Source: Massilia psychrophila
Lineage (GTDB): Bacteria; Pseudomonadota; Gammaproteobacteria; Burkholderiales; Burkholderiaceae_D
Length of the DNA: 64,000 nucleotides
Assembly (NCBI RefSeq): GCF_002760665.1
Contig: NZ_PDOB01000022.1
Span: 1 to 64,000 of the forward strand
Direction of reading: 5' to 3'
Below the pieces are notes generated by a model that saw nothing but the letters and a program-made list of their open reading frames with translations, was not told the origin of the DNA and ran no database searches. This document shows positions 1 to 8,191 of this stretch, in pieces; within the stretch, counting starts at the first letter, position 1, and the number at the start of each line of letters is the position of its first letter. The translations under genes and the position numbers were made by a program.

Positions 1-982
1 GGCGTCGGCAGCGGTGGCCAGCCACGCGGCCGTGACGGCGCCGGCCGCGCCACTCCAGCAGGCACGGCCGATGCCGGCGCAAATTCAAGCGCCGAGCTAC
101 GCCGCAATGCCGCCGGCGGCTGTCGCCACCGGTGCGCCGGCGATGAACTCGGCGCGCGCCGCCATCAACGCCGCGCTCGAGGCAGCCCGTTCGGCCAGCC
201 GCGGCCAGAACGCCGCGCCAAAGCGGCCGACCGCGATGTCGAACCAGGCGGCCGCCAGCGCGCAAGCACAAGCACAAGCGCCAGCAACTGCGCCGGCGCC
301 GCCGTCCCAGCCAGAACCGGAGCCTGCGCCACCCGCACCCGCCGCCGCGCCGTCGCCGCCGCCGCCCTGGGATCAGCCAGGGGCGCCATCCGCCGCAGCG
401 GCGCCGGTAGTGCAGGCCGCGCGCCAGGTTGAGGAAGAGGACGAAGGCCCGCCATCCTGGGTCACCGAATTTTCCGACGATACCGCGCTGGCGCAGCAAG
501 CGCCAGCCGCCGCATTGATCGTGCCGGCCCGCGCGAGCGCCGCAGCGCGCGCGCCGTATATCATCACGCCGGTGCCCGCCATCGAATGGGATGGCAACTG
601 GCCGGCGCTGGCGGCGACCCTGGCCTTGCGCGGCGTGTCGCAGCAATTGGCGATGCAGACCGAACTGGTCGGGTGCACCAGCGACGGCCACCAGAGCACG
701 TTCCGCCTGCGCGCACCGATCGATACCTTGCGCGCCAGCGGCAATACCGAAAAACTGGCGGCTGCGCTGCAGGAACGTTTTCCGCGCACCCGGGTCGCGG
801 TCGAAATCGATCTCGGCCCGGTCTGGTTCACCGCTGGCGTCGAGGCCCAGGCCTGGCGCGAGCAGTGCATGCAGCAGGCCGAGGCGACTGTCGCCGGCGA
901 CGTCTTCGTGCAGGAGATGGGGCGCCAGTTGGGCGCCTTCGTGGTCCAGGGCTCGGTGCGTCCGCCTTCGGGCGCGGCCTGA
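1..982 (+). CDS. dnaX: DNA polymerase III subunit gamma/tau, C-terminal part (cut by window edge)
   Basis: The reading frame is open from base 2, so only the 3' part of the gene is present. Roughly the first 190 visible residues are an Ala/Pro-rich, low-complexity linker. The last 130 or so form a compact domain (starting near WDGNWPALAA) that matches the tau C-terminal region, which contacts the polymerase alpha subunit. The AAA+ clamp-loader part lies outside the window. The identification rests on this domain and on the conserved dnaX-ybaB-recR order downstream. The tau/gamma frameshift signal, if present, cannot be seen here. Confidence 0.88.
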   Translation, partial: ASAAVASHAAVTAPAAPLQQARPMPAQIQAPSYAAMPPAAVATGAPAMNSARAAINAALEAARSASRGQNAAPKRPTAMSNQAAASAQAQAQAPATAPAPPSQPEPEPAPPAPAAAPSPPPPWDQPGAPSAAAAPVVQAARQVEEEDEGPPSWVTEFSDDTALAQQAPAAALIVPARASAAARAPYIITPVPAIEWDGNWPALAATLALRGVSQQLAMQTELVGCTSDGHQSTFRLRAPIDTLRASGNTEKLAAALQERFPRTRVAVEIDLGPVWFTAGVEAQAWREQCMQQAEATVAGDVFVQEMGRQLGAFVVQGSVRPPSGAA

Positions 983-1000
983 GCCTGCCGTCGAATGCCC

Positions 1001-1006
1001 TATAAT
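1001..1006 (+). promoter_or_regulatory. Probable -10 box (TATAAT) for ybaB-recR
   Basis: A perfect TATAAT lies between dnaX and ybaB, about 50 bp before the ybaB start. No good -35 hexamer is seen at 16-18 bp. A direct repeat TTGTCAC (6 bp apart) follows it. This suggests ybaB-recR can be transcribed separately from dnaX. Confidence 0.45.
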
Positions 1007-1051
1007 TTGTCACTGTATTTGTCACCCTTTTAGATTTCGGAGAACACCATC

Positions 1052-1378
1052 ATGATGAAGAACCAGCTCGCAGGCCTGATGAAGCAAGCCCAGGCCATGC
1101 AGGACAATATGAAGAAGGCGCAGGAGCAACTGGCGCTGATTGAAGTCGAGGGCCAGTCCGGTGCCGGCCTGGTGAAGATCGTCATGACGTGCAAGAACGA
1201 CGTCAAGCGCGTGTCGATCGACCCGTCGCTGCTGGCTGACGACAAGGACATGCTCGAAGACCTGGTCGCCGCCGCGTTTAACGACGCCGTGCGCAAGGCC
1301 GAAGCGACGTCGGCCGAAAAAATGAGCGGCATGACGGCCGGCATGGCGCTGCCGCCAGGCTTCCAGATGCCGTTTTGA
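1052..1378 (+). CDS. ybaB: YbaB/EbfC family nucleoid-associated protein
   Basis: This 108-residue protein has the family's usual size and layout: an N-terminal helix rich in Met/Gln/Lys ([18 protein letters not shown]), then a short sheet and a C-terminal helix. The family forms dimers that bind DNA without strict sequence specificity and help organise the nucleoid. It lies 70 bp after dnaX and 33 bp before recR, the classic bacterial order. The start is either of two adjacent ATGs (1052 or 1055), after a GGAGA ribosome binding site. Confidence 0.93.
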   Translation: MMKNQLAGLMKQAQAMQDNMKKAQEQLALIEVEGQSGAGLVKIVMTCKNDVKRVSIDPSLLADDKDMLEDLVAAAFNDAVRKAEATSAEKMSGMTAGMALPPGFQMPF

Positions 1379-1411
1379 GCCGTCAGTGATTGATCTTTCT
1401 TTGATCCTCCA

Positions 1412-2002
1412 ATGTCGAAGTCGCTCGATTTCCTGACCGAGGCTTTGCGCCGGTTGCCCGGCGTCGGTCCGAAGTCGGCGCAGCGGATGGCTTTCCACTT
1501 GCTGCAGCACGACCGCGAGGGCGCGGCGATGCTGTCGCGCGCGCTATACCAGGCGGTCGACACGGTGCACCACTGCGCGCTGTGTAATACCTTCGCCGAA
1601 ACCGAGGTATGCAGCCTGTGCCAGGACGACGCGCGCGACCGCACCTTGCTGTGCGTGACCGAAACTCCGGCCGACCAGATGATGATCGAACAGACCTTGA
1701 CTTACAAGGGCCTGTATTTCGTGCTGATGGGGCGGCTCTCTCCGCTCGACGGCATCGGCCCGAAGGACATTCACCTTGAAAAGCTGATCGGGCGCGCTGC
1801 CGACGGTGTCGTCGGCGAGGTGGTGCTGGCCACCAATTTCACCAACGAGGGCGAGGCCACCGCCCATTACATCGGCGAAATGCTCAAGGCGCGCGGGCTG
1901 CGCGTGTCGCGCCTGGCGCGCGGGGTGCCGGTCGGCGGCGAACTCGAGTACGTCGACGCCGGCACCATTGCGCGCGCGATGCTCGACCGCCGCGCCACAT
2001 AG
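1412..2002 (+). CDS. recR: Recombination mediator protein RecR
   Basis: The 196-residue length is normal for RecR. An N-terminal helix-hairpin-helix ([14 protein letters not shown], about residues 14-27) is followed by a four-cysteine zinc site (C55, C58, C67, C70). A Toprim domain follows ([17 protein letters not shown]), and the C-terminal part ends in the usual [14 protein letters not shown] segment. RecR acts with RecO and RecF to load RecA on gapped DNA. It is downstream of ybaB and probably co-transcribed with it. Confidence 0.96.
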   Translation: MSKSLDFLTEALRRLPGVGPKSAQRMAFHLLQHDREGAAMLSRALYQAVDTVHHCALCNTFAETEVCSLCQDDARDRTLLCVTETPADQMMIEQTLTYKGLYFVLMGRLSPLDGIGPKDIHLEKLIGRAADGVVGEVVLATNFTNEGEATAHYIGEMLKARGLRVSRLARGVPVGGELEYVDAGTIARAMLDRRAT

Positions 2003-2010
2003 CAAACGCG

Positions 2011-3246
2011 ATGGACGCCATGGACGCAAAGAATACGCCGATGGGACCGGGGGCGTTGGCCGGCATCAAGGTGCTCGAACTGGGCACGCTGATCGCCGGT
2101 CCCTTCTGCGCGCGCATGCTGGCCGAATTTGGCGCCGACGTCATCAAGATCGAAACCCCCGATGGCGGCGACCCGCTGCGCAAGTGGCGCGTGCTCAAGG
2201 ACGGCACCTCGCTGTGGTGGTCGGTCCAGGCCCGTAACAAAAAATCGCTGACGTTAAACATGAAGGATGCGCGCGGCTGCGCCATCGCCAAAAAACTGGC
2301 TTTGGCCGCTGACATCGTGATCGAGAATTACCGTCCTGGCGTGCTCGAAAAATGGGGCATCGGCTACGAACAGCTCAAGCGCGACAATCCGGCCGCGATC
2401 ATGGTGCGCCTGTCCGGCTTTGGCCAGAGCGGGCCGATGAAGGACCAGCCCGGTTTTGGCGCGATCGGCGAATCGATGGGCGGCTTGCGCCATGTGTCGG
2501 GTTTTCCGGACCGTCCGCCGGTGCGGGTGGGCGTCTCGATCGGCGACTCTGTGGCGGCGCTGCACGGCGTGATCGGCGCGATGATGGCGCTGCGCCACCG
2601 CGATGCGACCGGCGGGCGATCTGGCGGCCAGGGCCAGATGGTCGACGTGGCGCTGTACGAGTCGGTGTTCAACCTGATGGAGTCGCTGGTGCCTGAGTTC
2701 GACTACGCCGGCGTGGTGCGCGAGCGAACCGGCGGCGCGCTGCCCGGCATCGTGCCGTCGAATACCTACGCCACCGCCGACGGCGAGAGCATCGTCATCG
2801 CCGGCAATGGCGACGCCATTTTCAAACGTCTGATGCTGGCGATTGGCCGCATCGACATGGCCGGCGACGCGGGTCTGGCGCGCAACGACGGCCGGGTGCC
2901 GCGCAGCCTGGAGATCGATTGCGCGATCCAGGCCTGGTGCTCCGGCCTCGACATCGACAGCGCGCTGGCGGTGCTGCGGGCGGCCGATGTGCCGGCCGGA
3001 AAAATCTATTCGGTGCGCGACATGATGAGCGACCCGCAGTTTCTCGCCCGCGGGATGTTCGAGCAGCACCAGTTTGCCGACGGCACGCCGGTCAAGATGC
3101 CGGCCATCACGCCCAAGCTGTCGGCCACGCCAGGGGTGACGCGCTGGCTCGGTCCGACGCTGGGCGAGCACACCGACGCGGTGCTGCTCGAGCTCGGCTA
3201 CAGTAGTGACGAGATCGCTATTTTTCGGCGTGACGGCGTGGTATAA
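2011..3246 (+). CDS. CaiB/BaiF family CoA-transferase
   Basis: This 411-residue protein is a family III CoA-transferase. The N-terminus carries the nucleotide-binding pattern (KVLELGTLIAGPFCARMLAE) followed by GADVIKIE. D179, in the GDSVAA segment, is at the position of the family's catalytic aspartate, and GQMVDVALYESVFN is typical. Such enzymes move CoA between carboxylic acids; the substrate cannot be read from the sequence. It starts 8 bp after recR, with possible ATG starts at 2011, 2020 and 2041. The gene probably belongs to no wider operon here. Confidence 0.9.
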   Translation: MDAMDAKNTPMGPGALAGIKVLELGTLIAGPFCARMLAEFGADVIKIETPDGGDPLRKWRVLKDGTSLWWSVQARNKKSLTLNMKDARGCAIAKKLALAADIVIENYRPGVLEKWGIGYEQLKRDNPAAIMVRLSGFGQSGPMKDQPGFGAIGESMGGLRHVSGFPDRPPVRVGVSIGDSVAALHGVIGAMMALRHRDATGGRSGGQGQMVDVALYESVFNLMESLVPEFDYAGVVRERTGGALPGIVPSNTYATADGESIVIAGNGDAIFKRLMLAIGRIDMAGDAGLARNDGRVPRSLEIDCAIQAWCSGLDIDSALAVLRAADVPAGKIYSVRDMMSDPQFLARGMFEQHQFADGTPVKMPAITPKLSATPGVTRWLGPTLGEHTDAVLLELGYSSDEIAIFRRDGVV

Positions 3247-3331
3247 AGTGCCTTGACCCGTTTTGAGTGTGCGCAAACCGCGCTAGTGGCGCGCTGCTAT
3301 CGTGAGCCTTACTCACGATGGACCCTCGAGC

Positions 3332-4465
3332 ATGCATCTGGTCGACATCACGATGTTTTATGCCGCGGAAGGCGGCGGCGTCAGCACCTACCTGAACGCC
3401 AAGGCGCGCTGGCTGGCGCGGCACAGCCGCATCGCCCACACCATCGTCAGCCCGAACGTGCACAGCGGCGGCAGGGCGCCGGCGCTGCGCGAAGTCCCGG
3501 CGATTGCGTTTCCTGGCATCCACGGCTACCGCATGCCGCTTACGATCGCCTCCCCAGCGCGCATCCTGCGCGCGCTGCAGCCTGACCTGATCGAAGCGGG
3601 CGACGCCGGCCACTGCGCCTGGGCGGCGCTGCGGGTCAAGCGCGAGCTCGGCATTCCGGCAGTCGCTTTCTATCATTCCGATCTGCCGCGGCTGATTGCC
3701 AACCGCTTCGGTGCGGTGGCGATGCGCGGCACCCGTGCTTACCTCGCCCGGCTTTACCGTCAGTTCGACATGGTGATGGCGCCGAGCCGGCTGATGGTGC
3801 AGCAGTTGCTCGAGATGGGCGTTGCCGATGCCATCCACCAGCCGCTCGGCATCGACATCGACGTGTTTCGCCCGCAACGGCGCATTGACACCCTGCGCAA
3901 GCATTTGCACTTGCCGCCGGACGCGCGCCTGCTGGTCTACGCCGGGCGCTTTACGGCGGAAAAAAAACTCGACGTGCTGATCGACGCGGTGCGCAAACTC
4001 GGCCGGCCGTATCACCTGGTGCTGGTCGGTGGCGGCGCCGCGCTGCCGCGTTTTCCGCAGATCACCCATATCCCGTTCCGGCGCGACCAGCGCGTGCTGG
4101 CCCGCCTGTTGGCCAGCTGCGACGTGATGGTTCATCCGGGCGACTGTGAAACCTTCGGCCTGATCGCGCTCGAAGCGATGGCTTGCGGCTTGCCGGTGGT
4201 GGCGACCGGCGGCGGCGTGGCCGAGCTGGTCGATGAGCAGACCGGGCTGCTGGTGCGGCCCGACAGCGCCGCCAGCCTGGCCGAAGGAATCGCCGCCATG
4301 TTCGAGTGCGACCTGGCGGCGCTGGGGGCCAACGCGCGCCGTAAGGCACAGGACCACCACGACTGGAATCTGGTGATGCCGCAACTGCTGAACCGTTACG
4401 GTGAACTGCTGGCTAGCCGCCAGCGCGCCGAATTCGACGCCGATCGCATCTGTGCAACCGACTGA
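3332..4465 (+). CDS. GT4-family glycosyltransferase
   Basis: This is a GT-B fold glycosyltransferase of the GT4 (group 1) type. The N-terminal domain has the glycine-rich acceptor-side pattern AAEGGGVSTYLNAKARWLA. The C-terminal domain has YAGRFTAEKKLDVLIDAV and the E-x7-E motif inside CETFGLIALEAMACGLPVVA, which binds the sugar nucleotide. ATG 3332 is preferred over the upstream GTG 3302 because homology begins at MHLVDITMFY. It overlaps the next gene by 14 bp, so the two are probably translated together. The substrate is unknown; lipid or envelope glycan synthesis is a guess. Confidence 0.88.
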   Translation: MHLVDITMFYAAEGGGVSTYLNAKARWLARHSRIAHTIVSPNVHSGGRAPALREVPAIAFPGIHGYRMPLTIASPARILRALQPDLIEAGDAGHCAWAALRVKRELGIPAVAFYHSDLPRLIANRFGAVAMRGTRAYLARLYRQFDMVMAPSRLMVQQLLEMGVADAIHQPLGIDIDVFRPQRRIDTLRKHLHLPPDARLLVYAGRFTAEKKLDVLIDAVRKLGRPYHLVLVGGGAALPRFPQITHIPFRRDQRVLARLLASCDVMVHPGDCETFGLIALEAMACGLPVVATGGGVAELVDEQTGLLVRPDSAASLAEGIAAMFECDLAALGANARRKAQDHHDWNLVMPQLLNRYGELLASRQRAEFDADRICATD

Positions 4466-5228
4466 GCCCAAAGCGCTGTGCGTCTCGATCCACGATGTCG
4501 CGCCCGACACGTGGGCCGACTGCGCGCGCCTGCATGCGGCGCTGCGCGCGGTGGCCGACGTGCCGCTGACCTGGCTGGTGGTGCCGCACTACCACGGCCG
4601 CGCCCTGGCCGCGCCGGCAATGGAGGATGGCTTGAACGGCGTGCTGGCGCAAGGCCATGAACTGGCGCTGCATGGCTACACCCACCTCGACAGCGCGGCG
4701 CCCGGCGCCAGTTGGCGCAGCCGCTTCCTGCGCACGGTCTACACGCAAAACGAAGGCGAGTTCGCCGCCATTGACATTGAAGATGCCAGGTCGCGCATCG
4801 AATCCGGGCTGGCCTGGTTCGGCGAGCGCGGATGGCCGGTGCGCGGTTTCGTGCCGCCAGCCTGGCTGTTGGGCGAAGCGGCGTGGCGCGCGCTACGCGG
4901 TTTTCCGTTCGAGTACACCACCACGATGCGCTATTTTCACTGGCTTCAGACGGGCAGGAAGCTGTCGTCGCCGGCGCTGGTGTATGCGGCGCGCAACCGC
5001 AGCGGCCGGCTGCTGTCGCCGCGTGTGGCCGGCGCGATGGCCTCGCTGCTGGCGCCGGCGCCGCTGGTACGGCTGAGCCTGCACCCGCCCGACGCCCGCC
5101 ATCCGGCTTTGCTGCGCCATGCCCAGCACTTGGTCGAGCGCCTGCTGGCTGATCGGCAGCCGCTCACCAAGGGCAATTTCGCCAGCGCGTTCGTTGCGTC
5201 CGCGCTTCCCATGTGCGAGCTGGGCTGA
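4452..5228 (+). CDS. DUF2334 (polysaccharide deacetylase fold) protein
   Basis: The protein (258 residues from GTG 4452) carries the NodB-like pattern of DUF2334: SIHDVAPDTW near the start, then GHELALHGYTHLD, which contains the H-x3-H metal site, and PPAWLLGE later. Known relatives are metal-dependent deacetylase-like enzymes acting on envelope sugars. GTG 4452 overlaps the end of the glycosyltransferase and is preferred to the upstream frame opening, which would extend into that gene. Coupling to the glycosyltransferase suggests a two-step glycan modification. Confidence 0.82.
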   Translation: MQPTEPKALCVSIHDVAPDTWADCARLHAALRAVADVPLTWLVVPHYHGRALAAPAMEDGLNGVLAQGHELALHGYTHLDSAAPGASWRSRFLRTVYTQNEGEFAAIDIEDARSRIESGLAWFGERGWPVRGFVPPAWLLGEAAWRALRGFPFEYTTTMRYFHWLQTGRKLSSPALVYAARNRSGRLLSPRVAGAMASLLAPAPLVRLSLHPPDARHPALLRHAQHLVERLLADRQPLTKGNFASAFVASALPMCELG

Positions 5229-5315
5229 CGCAAGGAGAGCGGATCTGCATGCCGGCCTGAGTGTCGGCCTTAATGTCGGCCTGAACGCTGACCCGACGTG
5301 GACTTGCGCATCGAT

Positions 5316-5600
5316 TTACCAGGCCGGCCCCCACATCCCGCCGCCGCCCCAATGCGAACGGCCGAAGCCGCCATAAAAATTGCTTGAGCCGTAACGCAGG
5401 ATATCGTCCTTGGTGCTCAGTTGCAGCACGCAGTTGCGCCACGGGTCGGAGTTGGCTTGATATCCCAGCCGGACGCAGGCCGGGCCGTATTCGGCGACGA
5501 TGCGGTCCATGTCGGCCTGCTTGCGCGCGGCCCGCTCCTGCGGCGTGGTGCAGCCGGCCAGCAAGAAGGCGCTGGCCGCGACAATCAAGAGCTGTCGCAT
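5316..5600 (-). CDS. Small putative lipoprotein
   Basis: This 94-residue protein has a short signal peptide ending in a lipobox (LLAGC, Cys17), so it should be lipid-anchored after export. The mature part is charged and then Gly/Trp/Phe-rich at the C-terminus (GGFGRSHWGGGGMWGPAW). A good ribosome binding site (GGAAAGGA) precedes the ATG. No function is recognised. It is convergent with the deacetylase-fold gene and divergent from the acylase gene. Confidence 0.75.
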   Translation of the reverse strand: MRQLLIVAASAFLLAGCTTPQERAARKQADMDRIVAEYGPACVRLGYQANSDPWRNCVLQLSTKDDILRYGSSNFYGGFGRSHWGGGGMWGPAW

Positions 5601-5793
5601 ATCGATTCCTTTCCAAAGAAAAACGTGCCCCCGTAAACGGTTTATTTGTTTGAGCTTAAGGGCGAGGCCTGTTCAATCCATGATCCAGATCAATCCGGCG
5701 CGGAAAACCGGTCGCTTCGCCGCCAGCGAAATTGTTTTTATTATCAATATTTTCTGTCACTATTGTTAGTTTTTTTAATTGGAAGGGAGTGCG

Positions 5794-8154
5794 ATGCACA
5801 ATCCGGGACTGAAACGCTGGTCGTTGCGGGTCTTGCTGAGCTGCGTTGGCGTGTTGGCGTTGGCGTTGCTGGCGGCCTGGCTGTTCTTGCGCGCCAGCCT
5901 GGCCCAGCTCGACGGCACGCGCCGCGCGCCCGGCCTGTTTGCCACCGTCAGCGTGGCGCGCGATACATACGGCGTGCCGCTGCTGCAAGGGAGCAACCGG
6001 CTCGACCTTTCCTACACCACCGGTTTCATCCACGCCCAGGACCGGTTTTTTCAAATGGACTTGCTGCGCCGGGTCGGCGCCGGCGAGTTGGCCGAGCTGT
6101 TCGGCGAGCGCGCGCTGGCGGCCGACAAGGCGCATCGTCTGCACCGCTTTCGCGCGCGCGCCGAGCGGATGCTTGCAGCCATGCCGGCCGCCGAGCGCCA
6201 GTTCATCGACCGTTACGTCGCTGGCGTCAACGACGGCATGAAAGCGCTCGGAGCCCGGCCGTTCGAATACGCGTTGACCGGAACCGCGCCGCGCGCCTGG
6301 AACGCGGCCGATTCGCTGCTGGTGGTGTGCGCGATGTTTTTCGATTTGCAGGGCAGCCAGGAACCGCGCAAGCTGGCGCGCGGCTGGATCGTCGAGCACA
6401 CCGACCCGGCGCAGCGCGCTTTCCTGCTGCCGGATGTCACCGAATGGGACACGCCGCTCGACGCGGCGCTGCTGCCTGGTCGAACACCCATCCCGCCGCT
6501 GCCACCGCGCTGGTGGGGCCAGCGCGGCGGCAGCGCTTTGCTGCGGGTAGCGTCGGCCGACTTCATCGATGCGGTCGGCAGCAACAACTGGGCGGTGGCC
6601 GGCAGCCGCAGCCGGGACGGCGGCGCCATCGTGTCCAATGACATGCACCTCGGTCTGCAACTGCCGACCACCTGGTACCGGCTGGCGCTGCAGTTCCAGG
6701 ACGCCGACGGCAAGCCGCGCCGCATGGCCGGCCTCATGCTGCCGGGTACGCCGCCGCTGATTGTCGTCGGCAGCAACGGCCATGTGGCCTGGGGGTACAC
6801 CAACAGCTACGCCGATCTGCTCGACCTGGTCGCGCTCGATGTCGATCCGGCCAACCCGGCCCGGGTGCGCACGCCGAACGGCTGGGAGACGCTGGCAAGC
6901 CATGATGAGACCATCCTGGTAAAAGGCGCAAAAGCGCACCGGTTCGTAGTGCGCGACAGCTCGCTCGGTCCCCTGCGCCAGGCGGGCGGGCGCACCTACG
7001 CGATTCACTGGATCGCGCACCTGCCCGGCGCACTCAATTTAAACCAGCGCAAGCTGGAGACGGCCGACACGCTGGTGGACGCGCTGGCGGCGGCGGCCAC
7101 GATCGGCATCCCGGCGCAAAATTTCATCGCCGGCGACGACAAGGGCAACATCGGCTGGACCATCACCGGCATGCTGCCGCGCCGGGCGATGGCTGCGGTT
7201 ACCTGGGACGGCGCGCTGGCGCCGGCCAACTATCCGCGCATCGTCAATCCGGCCAGCAGACAACTGTCGAGCGCAAACAGCCGCCAGCTGATGGGGGCGG
7301 GCGCGCAGCTGATCGGCGACGGCGGCTTCGACCTTGGGGCGCGCGGCCGTCAGATCCACGACGGCTTGCTGGCGCTCGGGGCCGATACCGACCTCAAGGC
7401 CGTGTACGGCGTCACGCTCGACGACCGGGCGATTTTCATGGCCGGCTGGCGCCAGCGCGCGATCGCCGCGCTCGATGCCGCCGCTGTTGCGGCCAAGCCG
7501 CAGCGCGCCGAATTCCTGCGCCTGCTGCAAACGGGATGGCGCGGGCGCGCCAGCGTCGACTCGACCGGCTACCGGCTGGCGCGCGGCTTCATGTGGGCGC
7601 TGTACGACCTGCTGTTCGGCGCCGCCAACGTCGACATGGCCGCGCTCGACGACAAGGCCGGCATGAACGCGGCCAGTGCGCGCTGGCCGGCGGTGGTGGC
7701 GCGCCTGCTCGACGAACGGCCGGCGTCCTGGCTGCCGGCGGCGTATCCAAACTGGCGCTCGCTCGAGCTGGCGGCGATCGACGCGGTGATCGCGCAGCTG
7801 ACCGCCGGCGGCGAGCCGCTGGCAAAGGCGACCTGGGGCGCGCGTAATACGGCGTCCATCGCGCATCCGATCAGCAGGGCCGTGCCGGCGTTGAGGCGTT
7901 TTCTGGCGGCGCCGGCCGACTCGCTTCCCGGCGACGCCAACATGCCGCGCGTGGCGGGCCCCAATTTTGGCCAGTCGGAACGGATGACGCTTACGCCGGG
8001 CAAGGAGGAACAAGGGGTCTTCAACATGCCGGGAGGGCAGAGCGGACACCCGCTATCGCCGTTTTTCCTGCGCGGGCATGCGGCGTGGGTGGCGGGGGAG
8101 ACGGTGCCGCTGCTGCCCGGGCCGGCCGTTCATACGCTGCGCTTCGAGAAGTAG
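5794..8154 (+). CDS. Penicillin acylase family Ntn hydrolase
   Basis: The 786-residue precursor has an N-terminal hydrophobic segment (about residues 10-35) for export or anchoring. The alpha chain begins with VARDTYGVPLLQG and carries FIHAQDRFFQMD. A spacer follows, and the beta chain starts at S263 in GSNNWAV; this serine is the autoproteolytic N-terminal nucleophile of the family. VSNDMHL and the late GQSGHPLSPFF match the family. The enzymes cleave amides of small acyl compounds, including beta-lactams or acyl-homoserine lactones; the substrate is not predictable. ATG 5794 follows GGAAGGGAG, so the TTG 15 bp upstream was not used. Confidence 0.92.
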   Translation: MHNPGLKRWSLRVLLSCVGVLALALLAAWLFLRASLAQLDGTRRAPGLFATVSVARDTYGVPLLQGSNRLDLSYTTGFIHAQDRFFQMDLLRRVGAGELAELFGERALAADKAHRLHRFRARAERMLAAMPAAERQFIDRYVAGVNDGMKALGARPFEYALTGTAPRAWNAADSLLVVCAMFFDLQGSQEPRKLARGWIVEHTDPAQRAFLLPDVTEWDTPLDAALLPGRTPIPPLPPRWWGQRGGSALLRVASADFIDAVGSNNWAVAGSRSRDGGAIVSNDMHLGLQLPTTWYRLALQFQDADGKPRRMAGLMLPGTPPLIVVGSNGHVAWGYTNSYADLLDLVALDVDPANPARVRTPNGWETLASHDETILVKGAKAHRFVVRDSSLGPLRQAGGRTYAIHWIAHLPGALNLNQRKLETADTLVDALAAAATIGIPAQNFIAGDDKGNIGWTITGMLPRRAMAAVTWDGALAPANYPRIVNPASRQLSSANSRQLMGAGAQLIGDGGFDLGARGRQIHDGLLALGADTDLKAVYGVTLDDRAIFMAGWRQRAIAALDAAAVAAKPQRAEFLRLLQTGWRGRASVDSTGYRLARGFMWALYDLLFGAANVDMAALDDKAGMNAASARWPAVVARLLDERPASWLPAAYPNWRSLELAAIDAVIAQLTAGGEPLAKATWGARNTASIAHPISRAVPALRRFLAAPADSLPGDANMPRVAGPNFGQSERMTLTPGKEEQGVFNMPGGQSGHPLSPFFLRGHAAWVAGETVPLLPGPAVHTLRFEK

Positions 8155-8191
8155 CCGTCGTTGCCGCCGGCCGGTTTAACGAGCTATTCGG

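Noticed and set aside
165-455. Antisense open frames across dnaX and other GC-rich core genes
   Set aside because: They are produced by high third-position GC opposite real genes, with Arg/Pro/Ala-rich sequence and no family character.
3218-4510. 430-codon minus-strand frame
   Set aside because: It is a shadow of the glycosyltransferase gene: His/Arg/Gln-rich with no domain.
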